DNA from: Cranoglanis bouderius
Lineage: Eukaryota > Chordata > Actinopteri > Siluriformes > Cranoglanididae
Assembly (NCBI GenBank): GCA_023630585.1
Contig: CM042558.1
Span: forward strand, 11,541,800 to 11,605,799
Direction: 5' to 3'
DNA length: 64,000 nucleotides
Shown piece after piece: positions 48,300 to 61,411 of this stretch. Each line of letters starts with the position of its first letter. Position 1 is the first letter of the stretch. A program made the translations under genes and the position numbers. The notes under the pieces are model-generated. The model did not search any database. It saw only the letters and a program-made list of their open reading frames with translations, and was not told the origin of the DNA.

Positions 48300-50888
48300 T
48301 GACTGTTAGTGCTGATACTGGATATAAATGCTTCAAAATACTCCTTCCAAAAATACTCCTCACAGAAAAGTTCACCACACCAACAGACTGGGTGGTGTAA
48401 TGTAGCCCAATGTGAGTTATTGTTACTACACAAGTCCTTGTGTAAGTCGTTGCTATAGAAACGATAATGTATTAAAATGAGTGCATTAATATAAACCGTG
48501 CGATTTGCCTACTGTCAGAGTCATGCTGTTATATAAAAGAAATCATCATTTTCTGACCCTTCAGATTTGAGAATTTAACAACGCCGTGGTCGTTTGGCCA
48601 GACTTCTACTAAATAGCCTCTAACACTTGCTATAATCTTCTCTTTTCCGACGGATCCAAGACTTCTAATGTTCACGGTTAGGATCTGAGAAAGACAAACT
48701 TCATAAAAGGACATGTTCTAGCCAGAGCTGCATGGGAACTTTATTCGAGCCATCATGCTGCTTGTCAGGCCCACGCAGCAATTACACTTACATAATGACC
48801 ACTGCTGCTCTCCAGCTGTTAGATGTTTGAGTCAGTCGACAGGTCCAATTTTTGATATACAGGAGGAAGGGATGAAGAAATAAAAAGGTACAGCGAAGGT
48901 GATCCTCAACGGGAAGAGGCTGACGCAGAGCGGTTTTGCTCATCACATCGAGTAGAGCCATTTCGCTTTGCAAGGGTAGTTTGGAAAATGAGATATGAGA
49001 AAGAGGGGAGGAATGTTGGAGGCAAGAAATCTTTCACTGAGAGCTTTTCAATCCTCTGTGGAGAGCACTTGCTTGGAGAGGGCTTAGAGCTCATCATTCC
49101 CACACATGTGAAGGGAAAGCTGAAGGCTGCACTACTCAGCAGTGGATGTCCCATTAACCAAGTAGTTCTCTTCAGATTTTCCTGCAATAACATCGGAGCA
49201 TTTGTTTTAAAGTACTACAAATTGTTTTTTTATTCAGTTCACAAATGCTATTTTTTTTTTTAAATGAAGAATTATTCAATACACTAAACAGTGAGCTCAT
49301 TCAACAATAATAAAAAAAAATTGCTTCACGAGGAATTATTCTAATGGATTTAAAATCATTTCACCTAATAATTCTCAGGTACATTTGTGCTACAATCTCG
49401 GTTCTGTTGTGCATGTTGTCTGAGCCATTCACGTACTCTATAGGCATTGAAAAGCTTTTGTTTATAAATGTTTTATTAATAAATCACCATTTTTAGAATT
49501 TAAAACTGATTGTAGCATCATCAGAAATTCCAAACCTTGCATCAAGAAAACGAATACATCGCCATACCTACTTCATTTCATTTATTAGCAATGCAAACAA
49601 CATTTATGGAAACTGACACAATACATTATTTTTTAATAATAAATAACATTTGTAGTTTTACTTCAGCCTGTATCACAATGACCTTTAAAGACAATCTTTG
49701 AGTTATTATTATTATTATTATTTTCATTAATAACGATTGATACTCCTTGGGGAGATTAAACTAACTAGATAAATTTGCTTTTTGGGGGAAAAAAAAGCAT
49801 CTCTTTCTCCATTTTTAGCTTTGTTCATTAGAACGTAAGCACTAACTGGAGGTCTCATGACTTCCAGAGGATGACTAAAGTCATTGTGAAATACGCAAAC
49901 TAAAACTAAAACTTGGAAATTCTGACCTCTGAGTGGGGGGAAAACATAGAAAACACACCCTCAACATGGAATTCCTTCTCGGAAAGTCAGGTTCAGACCC
50001 CTCAGCCCTGAGTTCAGCATGTGATATCAAATCAACATGGCTGCTCACAGCAACACCAGTAAACAAAATAGTACTTCTTAAATTTTAAATGAGTTATACT
50101 GTATATACTATTATCTATAAAATACAAAATACTACTTTTTTTTTTTTTTTTTTGCTTTAGATCAATCAGAATACATATCAGCTTGTTAAATCTATCGACC
50201 ATACGGTCTGCTGAGGAGGTAAATATTGTAGCATATTGTAGCTGAAAGATTTTTAAAAAATGATTTAATTCCAGCATCCCTCTTTCGAAGTCCAATTCTA
50301 CTCCGAATGTTCTTTGTAAAAACTAGGCATCCCCATTCATAAAATGGTAGTAGCGTAGGAGTGGAAGACCACTCCCAGTGCTCAGATAACTGACATTTTC
50401 TTTTCTGAAGGTTTGTATTAATTCTACAGGTGCATTCTTGCGCTTATTTTGCTAGAGCTAGAGTTTGCAAGACACATTTAATGTCTAAGCCTCAAACATA
50501 TTTACATTGTGTCTCTGTCCCCCATGTAAGCTTGTCATGCTTTCACATTAAATTACTCACTCATTCTCCAGCTCTGTCTGATAAAGACAACCAGAGCAAA
50601 CAAGAAAACCCTCTTTTTGAAGCGTCACTGCTGTGGCATTGTTTTGTTTTCCATGTGTCTTATAATGCTTTACATACTCCCTTTTTTTAAATTAAAAAGA
50701 CAACAGTGTGCTGTTTGTCTTACACTCCCTTTCCATATACAACCACCGTGATGAATATGCTAGCACACCTACACAGCCTCAAAAAGAATAAAGTGAACTG
50801 AAAGTTTCACTACTGGACAGATCTTCTCACGTAGCAGTAATCACAAATGCAGTAGGAGTAGATTGCTACAGGTATTTAGCTATTTTTG
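48300..50888. other. Non-coding stretch
   Basis: No element recognised. 48,780-49,200 is unique-looking and stop-poor on both strands. Poly(T) at 50,135-50,154 and an (ATT)n run near 49,705-49,722. Confidence 0.35.
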
Positions 50889-50889
50889 G

Positions 50890-51245
50890 TAGCGTTTGTG
50901 GACATGACAACTAGCATCATCAAACAAAAAAACCCCTCCCACATCCAGTGAATTTTCTGGTGAGTATGTAAATGATGTAAATCGTATGGTATGACCTTCA
51001 CAGTCACCAGATCTCAAAAACAATTCAGTGCCTACGGGAGAGTTTGTAGTGTCATGTTTGACAGCTCTCTCCACCACCATCATCATAATACCTTCTGAGG
51101 CAATATTTCTTGAAAGAATGTTGTTCATTTCCCCAGTACAGTTCCAGAGACTTGTAGAATCAATGCCAAGGTGCAACAAAGCTGTTCATGGTTGCTCACC
51201 TTACTAATGCTCTGTGTGTTGGTTCATTCTTTAATTTGTCTACAA
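50890..51245 (+). pseudogene. Tc1/mariner-like relic, family G, C-terminal end
   Basis: From about 51,000 an open plus frame reads QSPDLKNNSVPTGEFVVSCL, then SEAIFLERMLFISPVQFQRL, then VESMPRCNKAVHGCSPY and a stop at about 51,207. The start matches the PDLNPIE region, but the catalytic Glu is changed (PDLKNNS). The end has the usual VESMPRR(I/V)xAV pattern. TTCTTTAATTTGTC follows. The same family is at 9,960. The N-terminal part is absent. Confidence 0.65.
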
Positions 51246-51458
51246 TCTTTATCTTACTGGCTAGAGCTATTTGGAATATATACACATTCTTAATGCTGGT
51301 AATATAATATTAAAATATGTCTCAAACCTGTGTGGGTATCATCACATCCATATAATGAATATGAACCAAAATGAAAGTGAACCTGACCTTAATTGGCCAA
51401 GAGCACAGATAAATCCTGTTTGCCTTTCTATGTGGTATTCTTTTGCAAAGGCAAAGTG

Positions 51459-51490
51459 TTTTTTATTTATTTATTTATTTATTTATTTTT
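51459..51490. repeat. Microsatellite (TTTA)n
   Basis: About seven TTTA units. Confidence 0.85.
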
Positions 51491-51827
51491 TAAATTCTGG
51501 GACAGCATTTGTTTGTGAAAAGATAAGAAATCCCAAAGCCATGGCAGGTGGCTGTGTTAGTTTAGGGTGATGGCCATCTGAGCCCATGAGTCGTGTGAAT
51601 ATCGATTCACTCTGTGCATCCAGAGAGATAGTCATTTCAAACAGGATGATGGAAAGGCATCTCGGAAATAAATGGGATGATCACAAAGTATATCGGTGCC
51701 ATCGTCTATGGTCCTAATACATAAGAACCTGGTGACTTATCTTTTTCCTGCTTGGCTGAATAATAATTTTAACATTCATTATAATATTGAAAATATTAGT
51801 AAAATGTTTTTTTAAATTTTTTTTATA

Positions 51828-53250
51828 CAGTTTCCTTCGACAGTATTTGAACGACAAGGCCAATTTTTATTTATTTATTTATAAACACTGAAGACATTTG
51901 GGTTTAAAATCAAAAGATGAATATGAGACGATATATCAGAATTCCAGCTTTCATTTCCTTATATTTACATCTAGATGTACCTTTGGTGTCAAACCACCCA
52001 ATTTTTATGTGAGCAAAAGTATAAGAACAGGCAGTCTTAAAGTAAATTGAAGTAAATAACACTTTGTTTTTGGTTGCATATCCCTTGCTTACAATACCTG
52101 CATCAAGCCGCCAACCCACAGTCACCAAACCGTTTTATTCTTCTTTTGTGATGCTTTTTCGGGCTTCTTTCAGTTGTTGTTAGTTTTGGGGGTTAGTTTT
52201 CAGGAGGTGAAATGCTGCTCAATTGGGTTAAGGTCTGGCGTTTGACTTGGCCCGTCTAAAACCTTCCACTTTTTCCCCCAGATGAAGTCCTTTGTTGAGT
52301 TGGCAGTGTGTTTTGGATCATTGTCTTACTGCATGATGCTCCTCTGAATCAGATTGGATGCATTTCTCTATAAATTGGCAGACAGAATGTTCCTTTAAAC
52401 TTCTCAATTAATTCTGCTACTACCATCATGAGTTACATCATCGATAAAGATTAGTGAGCCTGTTCCAGAAGCAGCCATGCAAGCCCAAGCCACGACACTA
52501 CCTCCACCATGTTTCACAGATGAGCTTGTATGTTTTGGACCATGAGTAGATCCTTTCTTTTTCCACGCTTTGGCTTTTCCTTCACTTTGGTAGAGGTTAA
52601 TCTTGGTTCCAGAGCGTTTGTGGTTCATCTCTGTATTTCTTTGTGAATTTCAGTCTTTCTTTCTGATTCAGACTGCTCATGAGTGGTTTGCATCTTGTAG
52701 TATGGTTTCTATATGTCTGCTCTGAAAGTCTTCTTTGAACAGTGGCTTGTGATATCTTCACCGCTGCCCTGTGGAGGTTGTTGGTGATTCACTGACTGTT
52801 GTTTTTGGGTTTCTTCTTAACAGCTTTCCTCTTTTTTCAGAACAATCCAAATTGTTGTATTGGCTATGCCCAATGCTTGTACAATGGCTCTGATTGATTT
52901 TCCCGCTTTTCTCAGCTTTAAAATGGCTTGATTTACTCCCATAGACAGCTCTCTGGTCTTCATGTTGGTTTATCCTTTAATGCAGTCTTCACAGGCAAAA
53001 CCCATGGATTAAACCAAGAGTAGACATTCAGAGCTATTGTTTAAAAAATCAGTCTAACGGGACACACCTGGGCAACAAGAAACACCAGTCATTTTCCAAT
53101 ATTTTTGATCACTTGAAAAATGGGTTGGTTCAGACGAAAAGTAGAAATATGTAAATATCAGGAATGAAAAATTAAATTCTGATCTATCATCTCATATTCA
53201 TCTTTTGATCTCAAACCCAAATGTCTTCAGTGGAAAGCAAAAACAAAAGA
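51828..53250 (-). mobile_element. Tc1-like element, family E, near full length
   Basis: Starts CAGTTTCCTTCGACAGTATT after a TA (51,826-51,827). Long inverted repeats include AAAATCAAAAGATGAATATG on the left and CATATTCATCTTTTGATCTC on the right. The outermost ~35 bases of the right end are lost, so the second TA is not seen. About 1.42 kb, close to a complete element, with the transposase gene on the minus strand between the repeats. Confidence 0.9.
51990..52963 (-). pseudogene. Tc1-like transposase, family E, nearly full length but broken
   Basis: From ATG at 52,963 the minus strand reads MKTRELSMGVNQAILKLRKA and the helix-turn-helix GKSIRAIVQALGIANTTIW. Shifted pieces follow to KINLYQSEGKAKAWKKKGST, VKHGGGSVVAWACMAASGTG, SLIFIDDVTHDGSSRIN, DNDPKHTANSTKDF (second Asp) and PDLNPIEQHF (Glu). 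The first catalytic motif, normally WSDETK, reads RSGTK, so that Asp is gone. A stop stands directly before DNDPKH. The central part (52,404-52,628) is one open frame. All domains are present in order, but it cannot be functional. Confidence 0.9.
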
Positions 53251-54152
53251 TGTTATATCCACAAGATGTTACAATATCCACAGTATCTCAGAGTGTCATG
53301 GCATACTTTATCAAAATAATAATATATTCAGACATGCACTCTTTACAGACAAGTGAAAAATAAACATACCAAACAATTATTGTGATTGTACAAAGTAGAC
53401 TGTAAAATGTAAATGATAGCATATAAAGCTTAAGGATTAAGATTAAAGAACAGAATGAGTTTAATTTGTGATGGTTCAGCTGCCGATCAATTGTTCTTGT
53501 TTGAAGTCTTAATCGATAGCTATCCACTTAGAGTTTAACTATAAAAGGCCCTCAGAGATGGTCAGAGAGTCATGTGGGACGTGCCCATATTGATCAGCTA
53601 TAGTGCAATCGACATACAAACTGATGATCAACCTGCTGCATATTCATCTCTCCTAACAGGTTTAGGTTAGCACTGTGGTTCAAGCAGCTGACCTCAGCAA
53701 ACCACGTAAAGTAAGGAATACAACTTGACTGTGTGTTCTGTTACAGGAAAAGAATCTATGACGGGGTGGTGTGATGCAGCTGAAACAAAGCAGGGTTAAG
53801 ATTATCACCACTGACACCACATCTTGATGTGTAGGGTTTGGCGATAAATTATGTCAAAATATGCTTTTCTGAGAGATCATATCATTTTATAACATTTAAT
53901 AAAAAGAAAATAATAATACAAACTAACTGGAAGCACCGAATATGATATAACTTTGCATTCGATCTTTAACATTGAATATATATACGTTTTTCAGATTTCA
54001 GATTTTTTCCTACTTTCAACTATTAATTTTTATTTATAAAAACTACCAAAAAATTTTTAAAAAATTGTTTAACTCTCTTGAAGTAATAATAAAAAAAAAA
54101 GCAGGTTATCATGTTATCGAGAATGGGATATGGAAAGACTTTTGTCACTGTT
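53251..54152. other. Non-coding stretch, partial MITE-like end at 53,830
   Basis: GTAGGGTTTGGCGATAAATT at 53,830 and AGGTTATCATGTTATCGAGA near 54,104 may be decayed ends of the MITE type at 34,357. Otherwise AT-rich without features. Confidence 0.35.
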
Positions 54153-54600
54153 AGTGACTGTTTACATGCACATCAATTTTCCAATATTAATCAGAATTTG
54201 GCAATATTCTAATTAGTATTGAGTCATGTAAATGCCACAACCTGATTGCCCGATTCAGATGAAGACAATATTATGATTCCCCAAATTCTGATTCCCACTC
54301 CTGGAATTGGAACGCCTGTTTTAATCAGAAATTTGTTGCATGTAAACGTCTTATTCAGAAAATCCACTGAGAGGAAATATATGCGTAGACTCAGTCCGCA
54401 AGGAATTATGGGTAGCAACGGCAGTATCTTGAATCTCCTGGGAAATGACAGCAGGAAGGGAAAAGCGCATGTGTAGATTGGCATACTTACAACAACCACG
54501 TATACAGGAATATTCCGATGCCTGTGTGCATATAAACATATAAACGTATTCGGAATATAGACCTTAAAAGGAATTTGATGTGCATGTAAACATAGTCACT
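54153..54600. mobile_element. MITE with AGTGACT-GTTTACATGCACATC ends
   Basis: The left end AGTGACTGTTTACATGCACA and the right end (reverse complement AGTGACTATGTTTACATGCA + CATC) are inverted repeats of about 30 bp. Additional inner inverted blocks (CATGTAAA / TTTACATG) are present. Length is 448 bp. Opposing frames inside (54,224-54,499 and 54,246-54,476) overlap and carry no domain. A common palindromic repeat type in fish. Confidence 0.7.
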
Positions 54601-54709
54601 GACTCCTTCCCAAAAAGCAAAATGATATTTTCACAGAAAATGTCTCCATATCAACAATACACATTTCTTAAAAATCAGTTTGTGTGGTGCATCCACCAGA
54701 CAATTCCCT

Positions 54710-54795
54710 GTGAAAGTTGTTATAATTAATCCACACCTTCTGACCAATCAGAATCGAGAATTCAGCAGCACTGTGGTTTAAGAAGCATTAAAGAT
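54710..54795. repeat. Fragment of the snap-back fish repeat
   Basis: GTTGTTATAATTAATCCACA and CTTCTGACCAATCAGAATCG resemble the arm and neighbouring region of the repeat at 13,376. Confidence 0.4.
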
Positions 54796-54799
54796 GCTA

Positions 54800-57700
54800 C
54801 AGGTCTCTCTGCTTAGGAGAACACGGTTACTTTAAAACAGAATGGTAGGTCATTTACGGCCCCGATTTCAACCAGGCAGTTCATGGAGGGAATAAAATGT
54901 TCAGTGACCGCCATGAGGCGATCAGAGGGACCTGAAAAAGGATGACAGTAAATGATCCTTGTTCTTTGAGGAAGAATCCGCCTTCTCCATCCTGCACTGG
55001 TGCACTTTGATTAGGTGGTGCCAAACACCGATGTGTTGAGCGATGCCTCGAATTTGCTCAACTTAATCAGTCTCTTGCGTTGAGCGGAAATGCAATCTGC
55101 TTCCTCGAGCTGAGGGATGAAAGCCAGCAGGTGCCTTTGTGTGGGACTGATAAAGAGATGGGATTGATGAGATGGAGAAGGTGGAGTTTAAGGGATCAGT
55201 CTTTGTGTCTGATACTGTCATGTTGCTATTTAAGAATCCTACAAAATAGAGTTTGCTTTTAATGACTGCTAATTTGGTCCTGTCCTGAGCTTTGCTTATA
55301 TCGCTTGTCGATGACCGCTTTTCCGCTGAACTGTACAGAAATGTTTCATTGTGGCAGCTAAAAGCCTCAGGATGGAAATTTTAGTGGCTTCCTCATAATT
55401 AATGCTTTAAGTGCACTTTAAAAAAAGCTGTGTAGCTTTCCGTTCTTCAAATCATCAGACCAGTCTGACTAACTTTTTCCTTTCACATTTATTTCTCTTG
55501 TCCTCTGCCTACCCTTGGCCGGTTGTGATTGTCCGTAACTTGAATGTGCCAGGCAGAAGCACGGCGCTAATTTAGCTGCTGGGAATGCCAATGCTAATTG
55601 GGAAACTCTTGGGTGCTATGCCTCCTGTCAAGGTGCACTCATCCACTCTTGTTTTCCCCTCATTTCCTGGGCTGTATTGTCGGTGAGGGTTGTGCGTACT
55701 CGTCCACTGTGTTCTGCCTCAGTGGGCCGAGGTGTCTGTCTGCATTCCAATCACCTCTCATGGATCGATGGCTGACTTGAATCAGGCTTCTCTGTGGATC
55801 CCATAAACCCCCCTAATGCTTCTAATATAAAACTTTGCACTCGGCTCTGCCTTGTCATCTGTTAGAAGATCTGGGCGAAAAACAAATGCATCAGACTTTA
55901 AAACACTTTCTCCTCGTATTACTCACAAGCAGCGCAAAGACAGTATGCCCGGTCTTTTAGCTGATGTATTTTCCCTTCGGCAGGGTGTGGTGCTTTCACA
56001 TTGTTTGAGTGGTCATGCTCATGGAAGACATTTTCACCACAGGCCTCAGCCTTAGAAACACTTAGGATGTTATTTTTCTGCCTTCCAACAGCGCCATTGG
56101 ATTCAGCAGCTCCACAAGCTGATGTTTGTTTTGACACCACCAATAAGGTACAGATTTTACACCGATCAGACCACATGGAAGTGCATCTTTTTCTGTTCTA
56201 TTCACAGAACTTGGTTAGAGTGCTGCAACCATCTTTCTAAAAGTAACCATACTTGCCTGCTGTTATCAAACTGTCCTCACACTGTTTTGAGGAAGTTACA
56301 CCCAAACTGTTCCTTTGTCACATGTAGAAATAACTATATCCCCCCCCCCCCCCCAATTACACACTCCTTGTACATTCTTGAGAGCAAGTCACATAGGTTG
56401 AAAATGTACATCACACCCAGACTCATTTTTATAAGCCTGCACTTTCCGCACAAGCTGCCATAGACAAGAGCTCCTAGTCAGGGAGAGAGGCCATAAGCAA
56501 GACAGCAACATGTGACTGCAGCTCAGTGCCAGAAAACAGTGCAAGAAGGGCTCTTTGTTGGAGACTCCCTCTCGCTGCTTTTTCCACTGCTGAATTAAGG
56601 CCAGCTGCTAATGTGGTTCTGCATGTGACATAACCACCGAGGGTAAATTGAGCTACGATATGCACAACACCAGAGAAGAATCACCGCATTGAATACCATG
56701 AGTTGACTGAGGGCCTTTTTAGAGAAATTCTGTTAGCCTGGTTAAAAGAGCACTGTTATGATTCCCAAATGCTTTACGTTCCACAAGCTTAAGTGGTTAA
56801 GTTTGTTCTCACCACATCTGCAAGTGTCTTGTGACACTTGAGGAAAGAAGAAAAACATCTCAGCAACAGTCACCTGAATCTTAGTCAAACGTTTCCTTTC
56901 AGGACGGCTGCGCCTTAGCAAAGTTTCCACAGAGTTTGTGGAATTGTATCATGCTGTAATTCCGCTACATATTAACATTTTTCTGTTCCTTACCCTACAG
57001 TTATTTACAGTGCAATAAAATGCCTCAAAGCTAAGCTGTATTAGCTGTACTTGAGTGGTTGGGTGGAACTGTGAGGAAGAGCAGTCACCATTCCCTGGTA
57101 GGATCCCTTGTATGGCAGAAGAAACAGTTGCTTGACCGCTTCCTGTGACTTTCTTGAAGTATTAATGACACCCGAAGGGCCTGGTGACGATCATAAGGGT
57201 TATACTCTTGATGTCGTCACACATGCCACAGATCTTTTTTTTTTTTTTTTTTTTTTTTTTCTCCAGGCGTTTATTTCAACACACATCTTGAAGCTTTCTT
57301 GTTGCTAAAATTAGATGTTCACCATTTTCTTTGAAGTCAGCTTTTAAATATAACGTTTGCAGAAGCACATTTTAATGCTTGGAACCAGATCTGTCCTCAT
57401 TTGACTTAATATGTAGGTGATGATGTAGGTGTCCTCATTTGACTTAATGCTGTAGGTGATGATGTAAATTGGTGAGAGTCACACATCTCTTGCTTTTCTA
57501 CTTTGCATCTTCAAAGCTACTAAACACTCTTTCTTCCACTAACACTTTGTGTTTCTCTCTGAATGGATGCATCAGGTTGTGGTAGGGAATGGAGAGCTAC
57601 CATTAGGGTTGGAAGGAATACTTCAGCATCTTTGGATGCTCTCTCTCTCTTTGGAGCCACCTGACCATTCTGCTGGTCTTGTGACATTTTGGTTTGAAAA

Positions 57701-58600
57701 GCTACAGTTGCCTTCTAATAAGCTGTGGTATAAAAGGCAGAGACGGCGCTCCAGCTGCCCTTCAGCTAAAAGCAGTAACCCACGGATCCCGGTATGTTTG
57801 GACTGTCTGTTTTCCTCCAAATACCCTCAAGGAGACTGATGATAACGGAGGATGACATTTCCGAAAGTTAGCATTGCAATATCCATTGTTGCTCTGGGTG
57901 ATGGTAATTCAGATAAGGCAGCCAAAGCAACACTTTAGGACAAAGGGATAGAGAAGAAGCGAGATAAGCAATGTGAGTCTGGCTGATGATGTGAATTTGC
58001 ATGGGCTCGTCTGACTGTTGGTAGGTTGCTGATAGAAACTGAGACTACGCGAATGAATGAGCTGAACTAAGGTGCCAGTGTGAAATGTGAGGACCAGAGT
58101 TTTTCGCTTGTTAATAGCTAGTAACATAAATATTTTACATAGTATATGTTCGTGATGAACAAGTAGTTTAGCAGTAATTAGTAATCAGGTAAACAGTGTG
58201 ATATGTATGCTGAATTATTTAACATTTAGTAGCATGACTACAACATAATTTAATAAACATAATTATCGTAGGCCAATTGATAAATTAGACTGTAATGATG
58301 CACTGTATATGCGCTATATAATTCTATATTTTCTGTATGTATAGTAACTTTACAGGCTTTGCAATTGAATTTGTTAAATTTATTCAGTTTGCACCCTAGT
58401 TTTTGTGTATTGTTTACTTATATAAAGGTACCTAGTGCACTATATGCTTAACACATGATTTGAAGTTCAGCTGTTGAGAAAACACATCTATTAGACATGC
58501 TTTAATATCGCCTCCAGTATTCTCTCTTTATTTTGTTCTATTTGGACATTGTTGAGTGCAAACCTTGTCAGATATTCTCCCAAGGTTCATCAAGATGAAA
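54800..58600. other. Transposon-poor unique stretch, candidate conserved non-coding DNA
   Basis: No recognisable mobile element over 3.8 kb. C15 at 56,340-56,354 and T26 at 57,235-57,260. A 38-39-bp tandem duplication (GTCCTCATTTGACTTAAT...TGATGATGTA) at 57,393-57,470. Motifs such as GCGCTAATTTAGCTGCTGGG and AATGCCAATGCTAATTGGGA near 55,565-55,600 resemble homeodomain-rich conserved elements. Frames of 60-113 codons have no domains. Confidence 0.4.
57393..57470. repeat. Tandem duplication, 38-39 bp unit, two copies
   Basis: GTCCTCATTTGACTTAAT then (A)TGTAGGTGATGATGTA is repeated, the second time with GC inserted after TTAAT. Confidence 0.85.
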
Positions 58601-58990
58601 CTATTGGGACACTACATAATGTATTGGGACACTGCATAAAGTATTGGTGCACTTCATGTAAAATATTGGTACACTTTGTGTAAATTATTGGTGTACATTG
58701 TGTTAAAAGTATAAGGACACTTTACGAAATGTTTTGGGACACTTTGCCTAACATATTGGGCCACTTTGAGTAGAGAATTTCAATACTTTGCATAAGTTTT
58801 GGGGCATTAAAGTAAAGTCTTGAGACTTTTTGTGAAATATTGAGACATGTTTGCGTAAAAGTATCTGGGCACTTTGCCTAACATATTTGGAGACTGTGTA
58901 GAGTATTCAGACACATTGCATAAAGTACTAGAACAGTTTGCGCAAAAGTATTGGGACACTGTTTGCATAATATATTAGGACGCTTCTATA
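58601..58990. repeat. Degenerate minisatellite, 20-24 bp unit, about 18 copies
   Basis: The unit is roughly TATTGGGACACTTTGCATAA(AG). I can divide the block into about 18 units without gaps, each with the TATTGG-ACA(C)TT-G-TAA pattern and each diverged. Nothing else in the window shares it. The array ends at TTAGGACGCTTCTATA. Confidence 0.85.
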
Positions 58991-58994
58991 CCAG

Positions 58995-61240
58995 ATCAGG
59001 TGAAGACCTGTATTCTTTGACCCAATTTTAAATCTCTTCACATTAATGTATCTCTCATTGAATGAACATGGTGTCCTCTTGTGTTCCGTCATTAGATGAT
59101 TACATCTTTAGAGAGTCCTTCTCTTTAGAAAGGCTGAGTTGCCTAGCTGGGCTGAGTATGGCAATAAGATGTCTTATCTTTGATATGCAAATATTTGCTG
59201 TAACTAAGGCATGTTTGAATTGACTGACACAACCTTTGAAGACTGAGATTTGTTTGCATAAAGTTCATTTCAGAAAAAGGCTTGGTTCTCTGCTGTGGTA
59301 AGCTCACAGCTCTAATTTACTGATTTAACTTTGCCGGTTAATCAAAGATCCCAGATCCCACGGTGAGTGGCTCCACTGCTCATTATCTCAGTGCACTAAT
59401 TGAAAACGCTGGACTCACGCATATGCTCCCATACATCAGTGCAGATTGCTTTAAAGCTTCAGGAGATGCCACACAGTCTGATAGAGCATGGAGGATGTTT
59501 AGGAGAGCGAAAGACACTGGAATTTGGATAATGTGCTATATTTTAGCATGTTTGTTGACTGGTGGGATTCAGAAGTGCTAGTCATTGCGATGACCTTTAT
59601 TTGTGGTTCCCATGGAGTAATAACATTAAAGTTGGTCTTGAATTGATGGCGTTTTTGGAATCCATACACTTGGTGATTATCTAGGAATATAATTGTAACA
59701 ATTGCTGGGTTTATTTGCAAACATTCATGTACCTATAGTTCAACCTAACTAACTATCTAAGCTCATGTTCAGAGTTCTAGTTAGTCTCGTCTCTGTACGA
59801 CAGTTTCGTATGACAATTTATAGATTCTTGTCTTTTTTTTCCCATTGGTGTTCTGCCTCTTTCTTGAGCATGCTCTGTCATCTGTCAGCCTACAGCATAG
59901 AGTAGTTTCTAAATGGAGTGACGACCTACACAGGCTTTTGGGTGTGTCTGAGCACAAGGGAGGAGGGACGGAAACAGAAAAAACATAATGAAAGAGCTAA
60001 CTGGCGAGTGGAATGTTTTCTAGTGTTCCCCCCCCCACCCCACCCCCCGACATGTTTCCTTCAATCAGGCAGTCAGAGCGAGTTCTGTTACAGCAGTGTA
60101 ACAGAAAAAGGGTGAATATGAATAGAAATAAGCCTGTTAGTTAAAAATGAATGTTTCGGAATGGTATTCCTCGCTGTGCTTCACTTTGGCTAGGTTGGAA
60201 TGCAAACTGGCACCAAAAAAACAGTGGGATGCTTGGAATTGGGCTCTTACATGCCTGTTAGGTGAGGCTGCACTGGGTGAGAATACACACACACACGTGC
60301 TCATTCAAAGTTTTGCAGAACAGCATATGCCAAAACAATGTAGCATCATCCTGGACAACCTTGACTACCTCAAAAATATTAGCTTTTGAAGACTGAAGTG
60401 TTCCTGACTGAAACCAGGAAGTGTTCCGGACCTTTGTGTTTTGACGGAAAAAAATGTTTTTGCCCCAGAACTTGGCTGTTTTTGCAACCGACTGTCAGAG
60501 TGGAAAGATTTAATGGTCTGTGAAGATGATGATTAAAAGACATGCTGTGCTGATGGATCTGAAAACTTTTCATTCTCTTTTTAATGCAACTCTAATCTTA
60601 GGCAGCGACACCATTAGAGCTAGAGAGAAGTGAGCATTAATGCAGGGATCCCCCCATAATATACCCACCAATGCTTTATTAATAGCCCATGGCTTGCCTC
60701 GGGATATCCCCCACTTCCCCCTAACTGCACGACAGCAGAAGAGCTCGGCTTCCCCCGTCTAGCCTCTCAAGCGAGGTCCACGTTGCCTTTTAAACCTTTT
60801 CAGCTGAGTGGATGGAAACTACACTGACTGCACTGATTATTTAGTAGATTTCAGCTCCAGTTTGCTCTGGAGTTTTTTTTTTTAATTTAAAAAATGCAAT
60901 GGTCATTTATTATATTAGGATTTATAGCATTACATGCTATTTATATGTGGGTACGTAATTCTTCAAAGAAGAACACATGCGTTCTCCAAGACATGTGAAG
61001 CCAGCCAAGCGTGAACTGCTGCTCATTCTGCATCACTTGGCAGCACAACAAATTCGAAAGAAATTGCTGTCTGCCCTTTTCCGCATACACGAGCTCACAG
61101 ATTCCCATGATTGGTTAGTGTCACTGTGATTGACAGGAGAGAGAGAGTATGCCATCCTTCCCACTCAGAGACTACAACCACTTTTGCTCTCTTGACTCCT
61201 GGCCATGGATGGGTGTTACATCATGGGAGCTGGGACTGTT
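58995..61240. other. Transposon-poor unique stretch
   Basis: No recognised repeat. 60,610-60,790 (CATTAATGCAGGGATCCCCC, GCTTTATTAATAGCCCATGG, GGGATATCCCCCACTTCCCC) looks unlike the AT-rich background and is a candidate conserved element. A C-rich run CCCCCCCCACCCCACCCCCC is near 60,029. Short frames have no domain. Confidence 0.35.
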
Positions 61241-61248
61241 GTTTAGGG

Positions 61249-61283
61249 TTTTTTTTTTTTTTTTTTTTTTTTTTTCCCCCCCC
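61249..61283. repeat. (T)27(C)8 run
   Basis: Homopolymer T followed directly by C. Phe- and Lys-rich frames over it are artefacts. Confidence 0.95.
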
Positions 61284-61411
61284 TGTAAAACCCCACTCCC
61301 ATTCGCTCCCAAAGAAATTCTGCCCAATCCGTCCTACATCTGCAGTTAGTATTTTTGTGTACACTTGCCAGAGCAGCTCCTATGTCCCAAAATATGAACA
61401 AATTAGTAATC

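Noticed and set aside
58601..58990. Possible CRISPR-like array
   Set aside because: Units are contiguous and diverged with no unique spacers between conserved repeats, and the sequence is from a eukaryote.
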